NCBI GenBank assembly: GCA_028817255.1
Contig: JAPPQA010000024.1
Span: 1 to 21,255, forward strand
Direction of reading: 5' to 3'
DNA: 21,255 nucleotides
From: Gammaproteobacteria bacterium
Lineage (GTDB): Bacteria > Pseudomonadota > Gammaproteobacteria > Porifericomitales > Porifericomitaceae
In this document: one piece after another, positions 7,708 to 15,558 of the stretch
Numbering within the stretch: the stretch's first letter is position 1
Layout of the letters: the number at the start of each line of letters is the position of its first letter
Program-made: the position numbers and the translations under genes
Notes under the pieces: model-generated
Told to the model about the DNA's origin: nothing
Seen by the model: the letters and a program-made list of their open reading frames with translations, nothing else
Database searches by the model: none

Positions 7708-9654
7708 ATGCCCACCGTCACGCTCCCGGACGGACAGCAGCGCAGTTACCCGCATCCCGTCACCGTGGGCCAGGTAGCGAAGGATATCGGCGCCGGCCTG
7801 GCGCGCGCCGCGGTCGCCGGCCGGGTCGGCGACCGCCTGGTGGACCTGGGTGTGGAGGTGCAGGAGGACGCAAAGCTGCAGATCCTCACCGTCCGCGACC
7901 CGGAAGGATTGGACGTGGTCCGCCACAGTTTTGCTCACCTGCTGGGGCACGCCATCAAGCAACTCTATCCCGGAACGAAGATGAGCATCGGGCCGGTGAT
8001 CGAGGACGGCTTCTACTACGATGTCGAACCGCCCATCGCCCTGACCCCCGAGGACCTCAAGCGGCTCGAGCAACGGATGCGGGAATTGAGCCGGCAGCAC
8101 TACGATGTGGTGCGCGAGCCAATCAGCCGCGAACAGGCGCGGACGGTATTCCAGCAGCGCGACGAGCCGTACAAATTGGAGATCCTGGACGGGATCCCGG
8201 ACGGCGAAGCCATCGCGATTTACCGGCATCAGGAGTACGTGGACATGTGCCGCGGCCCGCATGTGCCGAATACTCGCCATCTGCGCCATTTTCGCCTCAC
8301 CAGGTTGGCGGGCGCATACTGGCGCGGCGACTCCAGCAAGCGGATGTTGCAGCGCATCTACGGCACTGCCTGGGCCGATCGCGAGGCGCTCGAAGCTTAT
8401 CTTGAGCGCCTGCGCGAGGCCGAGCGCCGCGACCACCGCCGACTGGGGCCCCGGCTGGGGTTGTTTCACTTTCAGCCCGAGGCGCCGGGCATGGCGTTCT
8501 GGCACCCCCGCGGCTGGACCCTGTTTCGCCTGGTGCAAGGCTATATCCGCGCCCTGGTGGAGGCCAACGGTTACCGGGAGATCCATACCCCGCAGCTTCT
8601 GGACCGCGGCCTCTGGCAGCGTTCCGGCCACTGGGACAAATTCGGGCAGATGATCTTTTCCACCTCTTCCGAACAACGGGATTACGCCCTCAAGCCGATG
8701 AACTGTCCGGCGCACGTGCAGATTTTCAACCAGGGGCTGCGCAGTTACAGGGAGCTGCCGTTGCGCCTGGCCGAGTTCGGGATCGTCCACCGCAACGAGC
8801 CCTCCGGCACCCTGCACGGCCTGTTGCGGGCGCGGCGCTTCACTCAGGACGATGCCCATATCTTCTGCACTCCTGAACAACTCCAGAAAGAGGTGGGGCG
8901 CTGTATAGACTTGAGCTTCCGTGCCTACCGGGATTTCGGCTTCGCCGACACCGCGGTCGCTGTCTCCACCCGGCCGCCAGAACGGGTCGGTAGCGACGAA
9001 CAGTGGGACCGGGCCGAACAGGCCCTGCAACAGGCGGTGGAGGAGAAGGGATTGTCCTGGCGCTTGCAACCCGGCGAGGGGGCGTTTTACGGCCCCAAGG
9101 TTGAGTTTGTGTTCCGGGACAGCCTGGGGCGCGCCTGGCAGTGCGGCACCGTGCAGGTGGATTTTTCCATGCCGGAGCGATTAGGTGCCGAGTATGTCGC
9201 CGCTGACGGCACCCGCCAGGCGCCAGTGATGATCCACCGGGCCATCCTCGGCTCCCTGGAGCGGTTCATCGGTATCCTGCTGGAGCATTACGCGGGCGCC
9301 CTGCCGCTTTGGTTGGCGCCGGTGCAGGCGGCGGTACTGCCCTTGAGCCAGCACCAGGCGGATTATGCCCTCCAGGTGCTGACCGCCTTGCGCGCCGCCG
9401 GCCTGCGTGCCGAGGCGGACTTGAGAAACGAAACGCTTGGCCTTAAAATCCGAGAGCATGCGATGCAGCGAGTCCCTTACCAGTTGATCGTCGGCCACCG
9501 AGAGGCGGCAAGCGGCCAGGTGTCCGTGCGTGGCCGGGAAAGTGGCGACTTGGGGGCTCGGAATTTGCAGGAGTTCATTGCCGGTTGGCGCGCCGAAGCG
9601 GAGAAGGGCCGACCGTGCCGCGATGCGCTCCCTGAAAGCGGGAGAGATTCCTAA
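7708..9654 (+). CDS. thrS: Threonyl-tRNA synthetase
   Basis: A 648-residue class II synthetase that charges tRNA-Thr with threonine in the cytoplasm. Domain order is normal: TGS (about 1-62), editing domain with the H73-x3-H77 and C181/H185 sites that hydrolyse Ser-tRNA-Thr, catalytic core (about 245-535) with zinc ligands Cys333, His384 and His510, and the anticodon-binding domain (about 538-630). The positions are one less than in E. coli ThrS. The ATG at 7708 has AGAGG about 5 nt upstream and aligns with the family start; the frame is open 19 codons upstream without support. The C-terminus carries about 17 extra residues beyond the usual end. Its TAA overlaps the proposed AUC start of infC by one base. 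Confidence 0.97.
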   Translation: MPTVTLPDGQQRSYPHPVTVGQVAKDIGAGLARAAVAGRVGDRLVDLGVEVQEDAKLQILTVRDPEGLDVVRHSFAHLLGHAIKQLYPGTKMSIGPVIEDGFYYDVEPPIALTPEDLKRLEQRMRELSRQHYDVVREPISREQARTVFQQRDEPYKLEILDGIPDGEAIAIYRHQEYVDMCRGPHVPNTRHLRHFRLTRLAGAYWRGDSSKRMLQRIYGTAWADREALEAYLERLREAERRDHRRLGPRLGLFHFQPEAPGMAFWHPRGWTLFRLVQGYIRALVEANGYREIHTPQLLDRGLWQRSGHWDKFGQMIFSTSSEQRDYALKPMNCPAHVQIFNQGLRSYRELPLRLAEFGIVHRNEPSGTLHGLLRARRFTQDDAHIFCTPEQLQKEVGRCIDLSFRAYRDFGFADTAVAVSTRPPERVGSDEQWDRAEQALQQAVEEKGLSWRLQPGEGAFYGPKVEFVFRDSLGRAWQCGTVQVDFSMPERLGAEYVAADGTRQAPVMIHRAILGSLERFIGILLEHYAGALPLWLAPVQAAVLPLSQHQADYALQVLTALRAAGLRAEADLRNETLGLKIREHAMQRVPYQLIVGHREAASGQVSVRGRESGDLGARNLQEFIAGWRAEAEKGRPCRDALPESGRDS

Positions 9655-10172
9655 TCGCAACGCCCGAACGCCATCGGCTGAACGGCGACATCCAGGCCGC
9701 AAAAGTGCGGCTCATAGATTCGCAGGGCGGGCAGGTCGGAGTCGTCAGTATCGAGGAGGCGCGTCAGCACGCCGAGGAGGATGGCCTGGACCTGGTGGAG
9801 ATCGTGCCCAAAGGCGATCCCCCGGTATGCCGGGTGATGGATTATGGCAAATACCTGTTCACGCAGAGCAAGAAACGACAGGCGGCTCGCCGCCGTCAGC
9901 GGCAGTTCCAGGTCAAGGAGATCAAGTTTCGTCCCACAACCAAGGATGGCGATTATCAGGTTAAGTTACGGAATGTGCGGCGCTTTCTCAGTCATGGCGA
10001 TAAGGTCAAGGTCACGGTACGCTTTCGCGGGCGCGAAATGGTGCATCCGGAATTGGGGAGCCGGATGCTGGATCGCGTAATTGACGATGTGCGGGAGCAG
10101 GGCGTAGTCGAGCAGCCGGCGCGGATGGAAGGTCGTATGATGATCATGATCGTAGTCCCGAGCGGCAACTAG
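9654..10172 (+). CDS. infC: Translation initiation factor IF-3 (non-canonical AUC start)
   Basis: IF-3, 172 residues with the proposed start. It binds the 30S subunit, prevents premature 50S joining and checks start-codon pairing. The conserved N-terminal segment 'RLNGDIQAAKVRLID' (E. coli 'RINGEIRAQEVRLT') lies upstream of the first standard start (GTG 9705), so that start would cut the N-domain. An in-frame TGA at 9633-9635 closes the frame on the other side. Between them the only near-cognate codon with suitable position and ribosome site is ATC at 9654, with GGGAG at 9640-9644. E. coli infC uses AUU, which IF-3 itself discriminates against for autoregulation. Later landmarks: 'PPVCRVMDYGK', the basic linker 'KKRQAARRRQRQF' and the C-domain 'EIKFRPTTKDGDY'. 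Confidence 0.93.
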   Translation: MATPERHRLNGDIQAAKVRLIDSQGGQVGVVSIEEARQHAEEDGLDLVEIVPKGDPPVCRVMDYGKYLFTQSKKRQAARRRQRQFQVKEIKFRPTTKDGDYQVKLRNVRRFLSHGDKVKVTVRFRGREMVHPELGSRMLDRVIDDVREQGVVEQPARMEGRMMIMIVVPSGN

Positions 10173-10178
10173 CAACCG

Positions 10179-10376
10179 ATGCCCAAACAGAAAAGCAATC
10201 GTGGCGCCGCCAAGCGTTTTCGTCGAAGCGCCTCTGGCGCCTTTCGCCATCGTCGGTCGTTCCGCAACCACATCCTGACCAAGAAGAGCGCCAAGCGGAA
10301 ACGGCAGCTGCGGTCTTCGCGGGCTGTGCACTCCAGGGATCAGCGGATCGTCTCACGCCTGTTGCCGTACCGCTGA
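10179..10376 (+). CDS. rpmI: 50S ribosomal protein L35
   Basis: A 65-residue, highly basic protein with the L35 family pattern: 'MPKQKSNRGAAKRF' at the start, 'RHRRSFRNHILTKKS' in the middle and 'LPY' near the end. It is a structural protein of the large subunit. It starts 6 nt after the infC stop with no good Shine-Dalgarno sequence, so it probably depends on translational coupling. In E. coli this operon segment is repressed by L20. Confidence 0.96.
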   Translation: MPKQKSNRGAAKRFRRSASGAFRHRRSFRNHILTKKSAKRKRQLRSSRAVHSRDQRIVSRLLPYR

Positions 10377-10385
10377 GGCCGCTGC

Positions 10386-10745
10386 ATGTCCAGAGTCAAG
10401 CACGGGGTGACGAGGCACGCCCGCCACCGGAAGATCATACGGCAGGCGAAGGGCTACCGGGGGCGGCGCAAGAATACCTTTCGCGTCGCCAAGCAGGCCG
10501 TGATCCGGGCGGGACAGTACGCCTACCGCGATCGCCGAGTGCGGCGACGGCGGTTTCGCTCGCTGTGGATTCTGCGCATCAACGCCGCCGCCCGCCGCCA
10601 TGGGCTCAGTTACAGCCGGATGATACATGGCCTGCAACGCTCCGAAGTGGCGGTGGACCGCAAGGTGCTTGCCGATCTGGCCGTGCGTGACGAAGCGACT
10701 TTCGCCCGGCTCGCGGAACTTGCCCGCGCTACCCTTGCTTCCTGA
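10386..10745 (+). CDS. rplT: 50S ribosomal protein L20
   Basis: A 119-residue L20 protein, of standard length. The long basic N-terminal extension ('SRVKHGVTRHARHRK', 'AKGYRGRRKNTFR') threads into 23S rRNA. The globular C-terminal part includes 'LWILRINAAARRHGLSYSRMI' and 'LNRKVLADLA'-type sequence (here 'VDRKVLADLAV'). L20 is an early assembly protein and, in E. coli, the repressor of its own operon. The start lies 9 nt after the rpmI stop, with GAGG formed from the stop-codon region about 6 nt before the ATG. Confidence 0.97.
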   Translation: MSRVKHGVTRHARHRKIIRQAKGYRGRRKNTFRVAKQAVIRAGQYAYRDRRVRRRRFRSLWILRINAAARRHGLSYSRMIHGLQRSEVAVDRKVLADLAVRDEATFARLAELARATLAS

Positions 10746-10778
10746 GCCCCGCCGCCCCGGCCGCCGCGCGGGCGCCCC

Positions 10779-11771
10779 ATGCAATCCGGAATACAAGAGC
10801 TAGAAGACCTGCGAGCCGAGGCCTTGGCGGCAATCCGGGCAGCGCCCGCCGCGGTCGAGTTGGAACAACTGCAAAGCCGTTATCTGGGCCGCCGGGGCGC
10901 CCTCACCGCTTACCTGAGGCAGTTGGGGACGTTGCCGGCTGCTGAGCGTCCACTCCTCGGCGGCAAGGCCAACCAAGTCAAGGAAGAGCTGCGACAGGCG
11001 CTGACCGCGCGCCGCCGGGAACTGGAACGCCTGCAGGTCGAGCGCCGCCTGGCGCGGGAGCGGATCGACATCACCTTGCCTGGGCGTGGAATGGCGCCGG
11101 GCAGGGCGCATCCGGTGTCTGCCACCCTGGATCGCATCGTGGCATTATTCGCCAGCATGGGTTTTGCGGTGGTATCCGGCCCCGAGATCGAGGACGAGTA
11201 CCATAACTTCGAAGCCCTGAATATGCCTGCAAATCACCCGGCCCGGACTATGCACGATACGTTTTTTCTCCGCGACGGCAATCTCTTGCGTACCCACACC
11301 TCTTCGGTGCAGGTGCGGGTCATGCGCGAGCGCGCCCCTCCCTTCCAGGTCGTCGCCCCGGGCCGGGTGTACCGCCGGGATCAGGATATGACCCATTCCC
11401 CGATGTTCCACCAGGTGGAGGGGTTGATGGTGGACGAGCGGGTCGGGTTCTCCGATCTGAAGGGTCTGCTGTTCGAGTTTCTGCGGCATTTTTTCGGGCG
11501 GGCGCCGAAACTGCGTTTTCGGCCCTCTTATTTCCCTTTCACCGAGCCTTCGGCGGAGGTGGATCTGCGCCACGAGGATGATTGGCTGGAGATCCTCGGT
11601 TGCGGCATGGTGCACCCCCGGGTGCTGGAACACGCCGGCATAGACAGCGAACGCTATCTGGGGCTGGCCTTCGGCATGGGTGTAGAGCGCTTGGCCATGT
11701 TGCGCCACAGCATCGAGGATCTGCGCTTGTTTTTTGAGAACGACCTGCGTTTTCTGGAGCAATTCGGCTGA
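10779..11771 (+). CDS. pheS: Phenylalanyl-tRNA synthetase alpha subunit
   Basis: The 330-residue catalytic subunit of the alpha2-beta2 PheRS, which charges tRNA-Phe. An N-terminal coiled coil (about 1-95) is followed by the class II core. Landmarks are 'HTSSVQ' (173-178), motif 2 'GRVYRRD' (195-201), 'FTEPSAE' (254-260) and motif 3 'GMGVERLAML' (299-308). The gap after rplT is only 33 nt and consists almost wholly of G and C. There is no room for a pheM-type leader peptide as in E. coli, and no Shine-Dalgarno sequence precedes the ATG. The gene is therefore likely read through from rplT without Phe attenuation at this point. Confidence 0.97.
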   Translation: MQSGIQELEDLRAEALAAIRAAPAAVELEQLQSRYLGRRGALTAYLRQLGTLPAAERPLLGGKANQVKEELRQALTARRRELERLQVERRLARERIDITLPGRGMAPGRAHPVSATLDRIVALFASMGFAVVSGPEIEDEYHNFEALNMPANHPARTMHDTFFLRDGNLLRTHTSSVQVRVMRERAPPFQVVAPGRVYRRDQDMTHSPMFHQVEGLMVDERVGFSDLKGLLFEFLRHFFGRAPKLRFRPSYFPFTEPSAEVDLRHEDDWLEILGCGMVHPRVLEHAGIDSERYLGLAFGMGVERLAMLRHSIEDLRLFFENDLRFLEQFG

Positions 11772-11780
11772 GGAAGGGGA

Positions 11781-14174
11781 ATGCGGGTCAGCGCAATGTG
11801 GCTGCGGGAATGGGCTGCCCCGCCGTTGTCCAACGAGGAAATGGCCGAGCAATTGACCATGGCGGGCCTGGAGGTCACGGATTGCCGGCCAGCCGCGCGT
11901 CCCTTTCACGGAGTCGTGGTGGCGGAGGTCGCCGCTTGCAAGCCGCACCCCCGGCGTCCGGAACTGCGGCTTTGCCGGGTGCGCGTCGGGCAGGGAACCG
12001 GTGCAGGGTCCTGTCGCGAGGTGGTCAGCGATGCGGCGACCTTGCAGGTTGGCGCGAGGCTGGCACTGGCCCTGCCGGGCGCGACACTCCCGGACGGGAG
12101 TAAGGTTGCCGTATGCGATATCGCGGGGACGAGATCCGAGGGGAAGTTTTGCACTGCCGCCGAGTTGGAATTGACGGATACAGCCGACGGGTTACTACGG
12201 GTACATTGCAAAAAGAATAATATAGGTATAAACTTATGGGACTTTTATAAATTAGATGATGATATATTGGAACTGGCTCTTACACCCAACCGCGGCGACT
12301 GTCTCAGCACCGTTGGCATAGCCCGCGAAGTCGCACTGTTGAATCGTCTGTCGCCGCCCCAGCCGCAATTCCCGGCGGCGCAGGTGCGCGCCCGCGGGCA
12401 GAGGCCGCTGCGGGTATCCGATCCCGCCGCCTGTCCCCGCTATGTGGGCCGTCTGCTGACTGGCGTAGATGCCGGGGCGCCGCTCCCCGTTTGGTTGAGC
12501 GAGCGCTTGCGCCGCGCTGGCCAGCGCAGGGTCAACGCGGTGGTGGACATCGTTAACTACGTTATGCTGGAACTCGGACAGCCGCTGCACGCTTTCGACA
12601 ACGCCTGTCTGCAAGGCGCCGTACAGGTGCGCCGAGCCGGCAAGCGAGATTCCATCACCTTGCTGGATGGCGGGGAGCGGCAACTGCGCGAGGACACTTT
12701 GGTCATCGCTGACGACCGGCGCCCCCTGGCGTTGGCCGGCATTATGGGCGGTCGGGGCAGTGCCGTCACCTTGCAAACCCGCGAGGTTTTTCTGGAGTCC
12801 GCTTATTTTGCGCCCGCCGCGCTGGCCGGCCAGGCCCGGCGCTACGGCCTGCATACCGACGCCTCGCATCGCTTCGAACGCGGTAGCGACCCGGAATTGC
12901 CGCGCCCGGCGATCGAGCGGGCCACAGCCTTGATCCTGGAGTTCTGCGGCGGTAGCGCCGCCCCGACGGTAGAGTATTGTAGTCCCCGGCACTTGCCCAA
13001 GCGGCGCCCGATCCGCCTGCGTCGGGCACGATTGCAACGGGTGCTGGGTGCCCAGTTGCCCGATCTCCCGGTGATGGAAATGCTGACGGGGCTGCAGATG
13101 GCCGCACGGGAGACGCGCGGCGGCTGGCGTGTGACGCCGCCCAGTTTTCGCGGCGATATCGAGGAAGAAATCGATCTCATCGAGGAACTGTTGCGCGTTC
13201 CCGGTTTTGAGCAGATCCCAGTGCGCCTGCCGGTCGTGCCGATGGCGCCGGGCGGGGAAGACCCGCTGTTGCGGCATAGCCGCCGGTTACGCCGGCTGCT
13301 GGCGGCTCGGGGATATTGCGAGGTGGTCAGCTATAGTTTCCTGGACGCCGATTGGCTGCGGAGCCTGCGGTTGGCGCAACCGCCGCCGCTGGAGATGGAC
13401 AACCCTATTTCCGAAGAATTGGCCGTCCTGCGGACCAGTCTGTGGCCCGGCCTGCTACAGATATTGCGCTACAATTGCAGTCGTCAGCGGCAACGCATGC
13501 GGCTGTTCGAATGCGGTACCGTCTTCTCCTCGACAAGGCCCAGGGAGGAAGTGAGGCTGGGAGGGCTTATATATGGAAATTTACTTGAAGATCAATGGAA
13601 TATAGATGAAAGATTATCTGATTTTTATGACATGAAACAAGATGTACAGGCATTGTTGGGGAGCTGTGACGGGCGTCCCGAGTACTGCCCTTTAGAGCAT
13701 CCCGCCCTGCATCCCCGCCAGGCGGCAGAGGTCCGTGTCGGCGGCAGGAGCGTGGGCTGGCTGGGGCAGTTGCACCCGGAGTCCGCGCAACGCCTGGAAT
13801 TGCCTTTCCCGCCTTGGCTGTTCGAGCTGCGCTTAGCGCCTTTGCTGGATCGGGAGCGTCTGCCGCCACGCTACCGGCCCATCTCGCGTTTCCCCTGGGT
13901 GCAACGCGATCTGGCACTGGTAGTGCCAGAGCAGATCCCGGTCGCCGCGGTCCTGGAGGCTATCCGCGACCATTGCCCGCCGGGCCTGCTGGCAGAAGCC
14001 AAGTTGTTCGACGTATTCCGGGGCGAAAGCGTGGAGGAAGGGCTAAAAAGTTTAGCGATTCGCTTGATTTTTCAAAAATTTTCAGATAGCCTCACAAATC
14101 AGGAAGTGGAGGACTGTCTAGGGCCCTTAGTAGCCATCTTGGAGCAGACCTTCGGTGCAAAGTTACGGAGTTAG
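11781..14174 (+). CDS. pheT: Phenylalanyl-tRNA synthetase beta subunit
   Basis: The 797-residue beta subunit (E. coli 795). It holds the OB-fold tRNA-binding domain (about 39-150), the B3/B4 editing domain (about 205-375) that hydrolyses Tyr-tRNA-Phe, the B5 domain (about 400-470), a catalytic-like core, and the C-terminal FDX-ACB anticodon-binding domain (about 697-797, 'RFPWVQRDLALVV'). 'LTPNRGDCLS' and 'VVDIVNYVMLELGQPLHAFD' are family signatures. The ATG at 11781 has GGAAGGGGA directly before it, 9 nt after pheS. Three pockets (12211-12270, 13571-13640 and 14041-14100) drop to about 22-33% GC and use ATA, TTA and AGA codons rare elsewhere in the gene, although the frame and alignment stay intact. 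Confidence 0.97.
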   Translation: MRVSAMWLREWAAPPLSNEEMAEQLTMAGLEVTDCRPAARPFHGVVVAEVAACKPHPRRPELRLCRVRVGQGTGAGSCREVVSDAATLQVGARLALALPGATLPDGSKVAVCDIAGTRSEGKFCTAAELELTDTADGLLRVHCKKNNIGINLWDFYKLDDDILELALTPNRGDCLSTVGIAREVALLNRLSPPQPQFPAAQVRARGQRPLRVSDPAACPRYVGRLLTGVDAGAPLPVWLSERLRRAGQRRVNAVVDIVNYVMLELGQPLHAFDNACLQGAVQVRRAGKRDSITLLDGGERQLREDTLVIADDRRPLALAGIMGGRGSAVTLQTREVFLESAYFAPAALAGQARRYGLHTDASHRFERGSDPELPRPAIERATALILEFCGGSAAPTVEYCSPRHLPKRRPIRLRRARLQRVLGAQLPDLPVMEMLTGLQMAARETRGGWRVTPPSFRGDIEEEIDLIEELLRVPGFEQIPVRLPVVPMAPGGEDPLLRHSRRLRRLLAARGYCEVVSYSFLDADWLRSLRLAQPPPLEMDNPISEELAVLRTSLWPGLLQILRYNCSRQRQRMRLFECGTVFSSTRPREEVRLGGLIYGNLLEDQWNIDERLSDFYDMKQDVQALLGSCDGRPEYCPLEHPALHPRQAAEVRVGGRSVGWLGQLHPESAQRLELPFPPWLFELRLAPLLDRERLPPRYRPISRFPWVQRDLALVVPEQIPVAAVLEAIRDHCPPGLLAEAKLFDVFRGESVEEGLKSLAIRLIFQKFSDSLTNQEVEDCLGPLVAILEQTFGAKLRS

Positions 14175-14179
14175 GCGTC

Positions 14180-14518
14180 ATGCAAGAGAAGGCGCAGACA
14201 AAAATGCAGAAAAGAGCAGGCACCGTCACTAAGGCCGAGATAGTAGAGCATCTCTATGAAGAAATGGGTCTTAACCGTCGGGAAGCCAAAGATATTGTGG
14301 AGATGTTCTTTGAGGAAGTCTGCCTTACCTTGGAATCCGGGCGGGTCGTCAAACTTTCCAGTTTCGGCAATTTTGAGGTTCGGTGGAAAAACGAGCGTTT
14401 GGGAAGGAATCCCAAGACCGGTGAAGATATCGCCATTAAAGCCCGGCGCGTCGTAACCTTTCGTGCCGGCCAGAAACTCAAGGCGCGGGTAGCCGCTTAT
14501 GCTGGAAGTATCAAGTAG
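14180..14518 (+). CDS. ihfA: Integration host factor alpha subunit
   Basis: A 112-residue HU/IHF-family protein. Placement directly after pheT is the standard position of ihfA. The DNA-intercalating arm tip 'GRNPKTGE' is at 75-82, preceded by 'LSSFGNFEVRWKNERL', the usual alpha-subunit form. IHF binds specific sites as an alpha-beta heterodimer and bends DNA sharply in transcription, recombination and replication. It has about ten residues more at the N-terminus than E. coli IhfA; an internal ATG at residue 9 is a possible alternative start. The last 20 bases overlap the start of the downstream merR gene, as in many gammaproteobacteria. Confidence 0.95.
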   Translation: MQEKAQTKMQKRAGTVTKAEIVEHLYEEMGLNRREAKDIVEMFFEEVCLTLESGRVVKLSSFGNFEVRWKNERLGRNPKTGEDIAIKARRVVTFRAGQKLKARVAAYAGSIK

Positions 14519-14849
14519 TTCCGAACTGCCGCCGATCCCTGGAAAGCGCTATTTCACCATCGGTGAAGTCAGCACCCTGTGCCAAGTGAAACCCCATGTG
14601 CTGCGCTACTGGGAACAGGAATTTATGCAACTCAATCCCTTGAAGCGGCGCGGTCGTCGCTACTATCAGCGCCATGACTTATTGTTGATTCGCCAGATCC
14701 GCAGTCTCTTGTACGGCCAGGGATACACGATCGGGGGCGCTAAGCAACAGTTGTCCAGCGAGGAGGCGCACGTGGACTCTATGCAGAGTCGGCAGATCGT
14801 TCGCCAGTTGCGTAAGGAATTGGAAGAAGTCCTGGGCATGCTCCGCTAA
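14499..14849 (+). CDS. MerR-family transcriptional regulator
   Basis: A 116-residue protein with a MerR winged helix-turn-helix at about 17-85: 'YFTIGEVSTLCQVKPHVLRYWEQEF' is split over the two helices, followed by the wing 'RRGRRYYQRHD' and 'IRQIRSLLYGQGYTIGGAKQQL'. A short C-terminal helix (about 95-115) would dimerise. There is no effector domain and no metal-binding cysteine cluster, so it is not a metal sensor of the MerR/CueR type. This is the conserved small regulator found after ihfA in gammaproteobacteria; its targets are not established. It starts inside ihfA, so it is co-transcribed and probably translationally coupled. Confidence 0.9.
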   Translation: MLEVSSSSELPPIPGKRYFTIGEVSTLCQVKPHVLRYWEQEFMQLNPLKRRGRRYYQRHDLLLIRQIRSLLYGQGYTIGGAKQQLSSEEAHVDSMQSRQIVRQLRKELEEVLGMLR

Positions 14850-14889
14850 GCCAGGGCGGCAATTAATTTCGGGGGGCCGTATTCGGCAA

Positions 14890-14966
<77 letters not shown>

Positions 14967-15011
14967 GAACATCCTGCACGGGAGGGATGCCGGGAAGAGT
15001 CAGTGCGGTAG

Positions 15012-15527
15012 ATGCGAACGTTGCGGAACAGTTTGTTGGCGTGCAGCGTAGCGGGGTGCCTGGCGGCGGTGGGGTGCAGCGCCCCCGAAGACCCGCGGGA
15101 GGCGGTCCGTGCCGGCGACTACCAGCGCGCTCGGCATCTATGGCAGTTGGCTGCCGAGCGGGGAGACAGCGATTCGCAAAACTATTCCGGGATTTTCTGT
15201 TACATGGGGCTGGGGGGCAGAAAGGACCGAGAATGCGCTTACCGTTGGTTCCAACGGGCCGCGAAGAACGGCCACGCGGCGGCTCAGCTCAACCTGGGAC
15301 TGATGTATCGCTATGGTCACGGCATTCCGCAAGATCTATTTCTGGCCAACCAATGGCTCTATGCCGCCTACCTCCAGGAGCATCCGCGCGCCGAAGTCTA
15401 TCTCCGTTCCCTGGGGGGGCTGGTGACGGCCAACCAGTCGCATAAGGCCAGGAGCCTCGCACGCGACTACATCCCCAACGCCCCCAGCAGAGGGCCGCGT
15501 CCGGCGGACAGCGACGAAGCGCAATGA
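15012..15527 (+). CDS. Sel1-repeat (TPR-like) lipoprotein
   Basis: A 171-residue exported protein. The N-terminus is a lipoprotein-type signal, with cysteines at 16 ('SVAGC') and 22 ('AAVGC'); either could be the lipidated residue, the first fitting the lipobox better. Two Sel1-like helical repeats follow (about 36-87 and 88-123), with the typical 'RAAKNGHAAAQLNLGLMYRYGHGIPQD' pattern. Sel1 repeats are protein-protein interaction scaffolds, often in envelope or signalling proteins; no partner can be named. The C-terminal 30 residues are polar and probably disordered. No strong ribosome binding site is seen. It lies 45 nt after tRNA-Pro and 31 nt before glmS, so it could be co-transcribed with glmS. 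Confidence 0.8.
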   Translation: MRTLRNSLLACSVAGCLAAVGCSAPEDPREAVRAGDYQRARHLWQLAAERGDSDSQNYSGIFCYMGLGGRKDRECAYRWFQRAAKNGHAAAQLNLGLMYRYGHGIPQDLFLANQWLYAAYLQEHPRAEVYLRSLGGLVTANQSHKARSLARDYIPNAPSRGPRPADSDEAQ

Positions 15528-15558
15528 GCGGCGGCGAGAGCGGCCGGTCCCCAGCGGC

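Noticed and set aside
7612..9069. 485-residue minus-strand frame antisense to thrS
   Set aside because: thrS has every expected active-site residue. The antisense frame is open only because of high GC3 codon use.
15528..15558. Possible glmS ribozyme or riboswitch upstream of glmS
   Set aside because: The gap is 31 nt, too short for the ribozyme, which is typical of Firmicutes. Gammaproteobacterial glmS is normally controlled by small RNAs.
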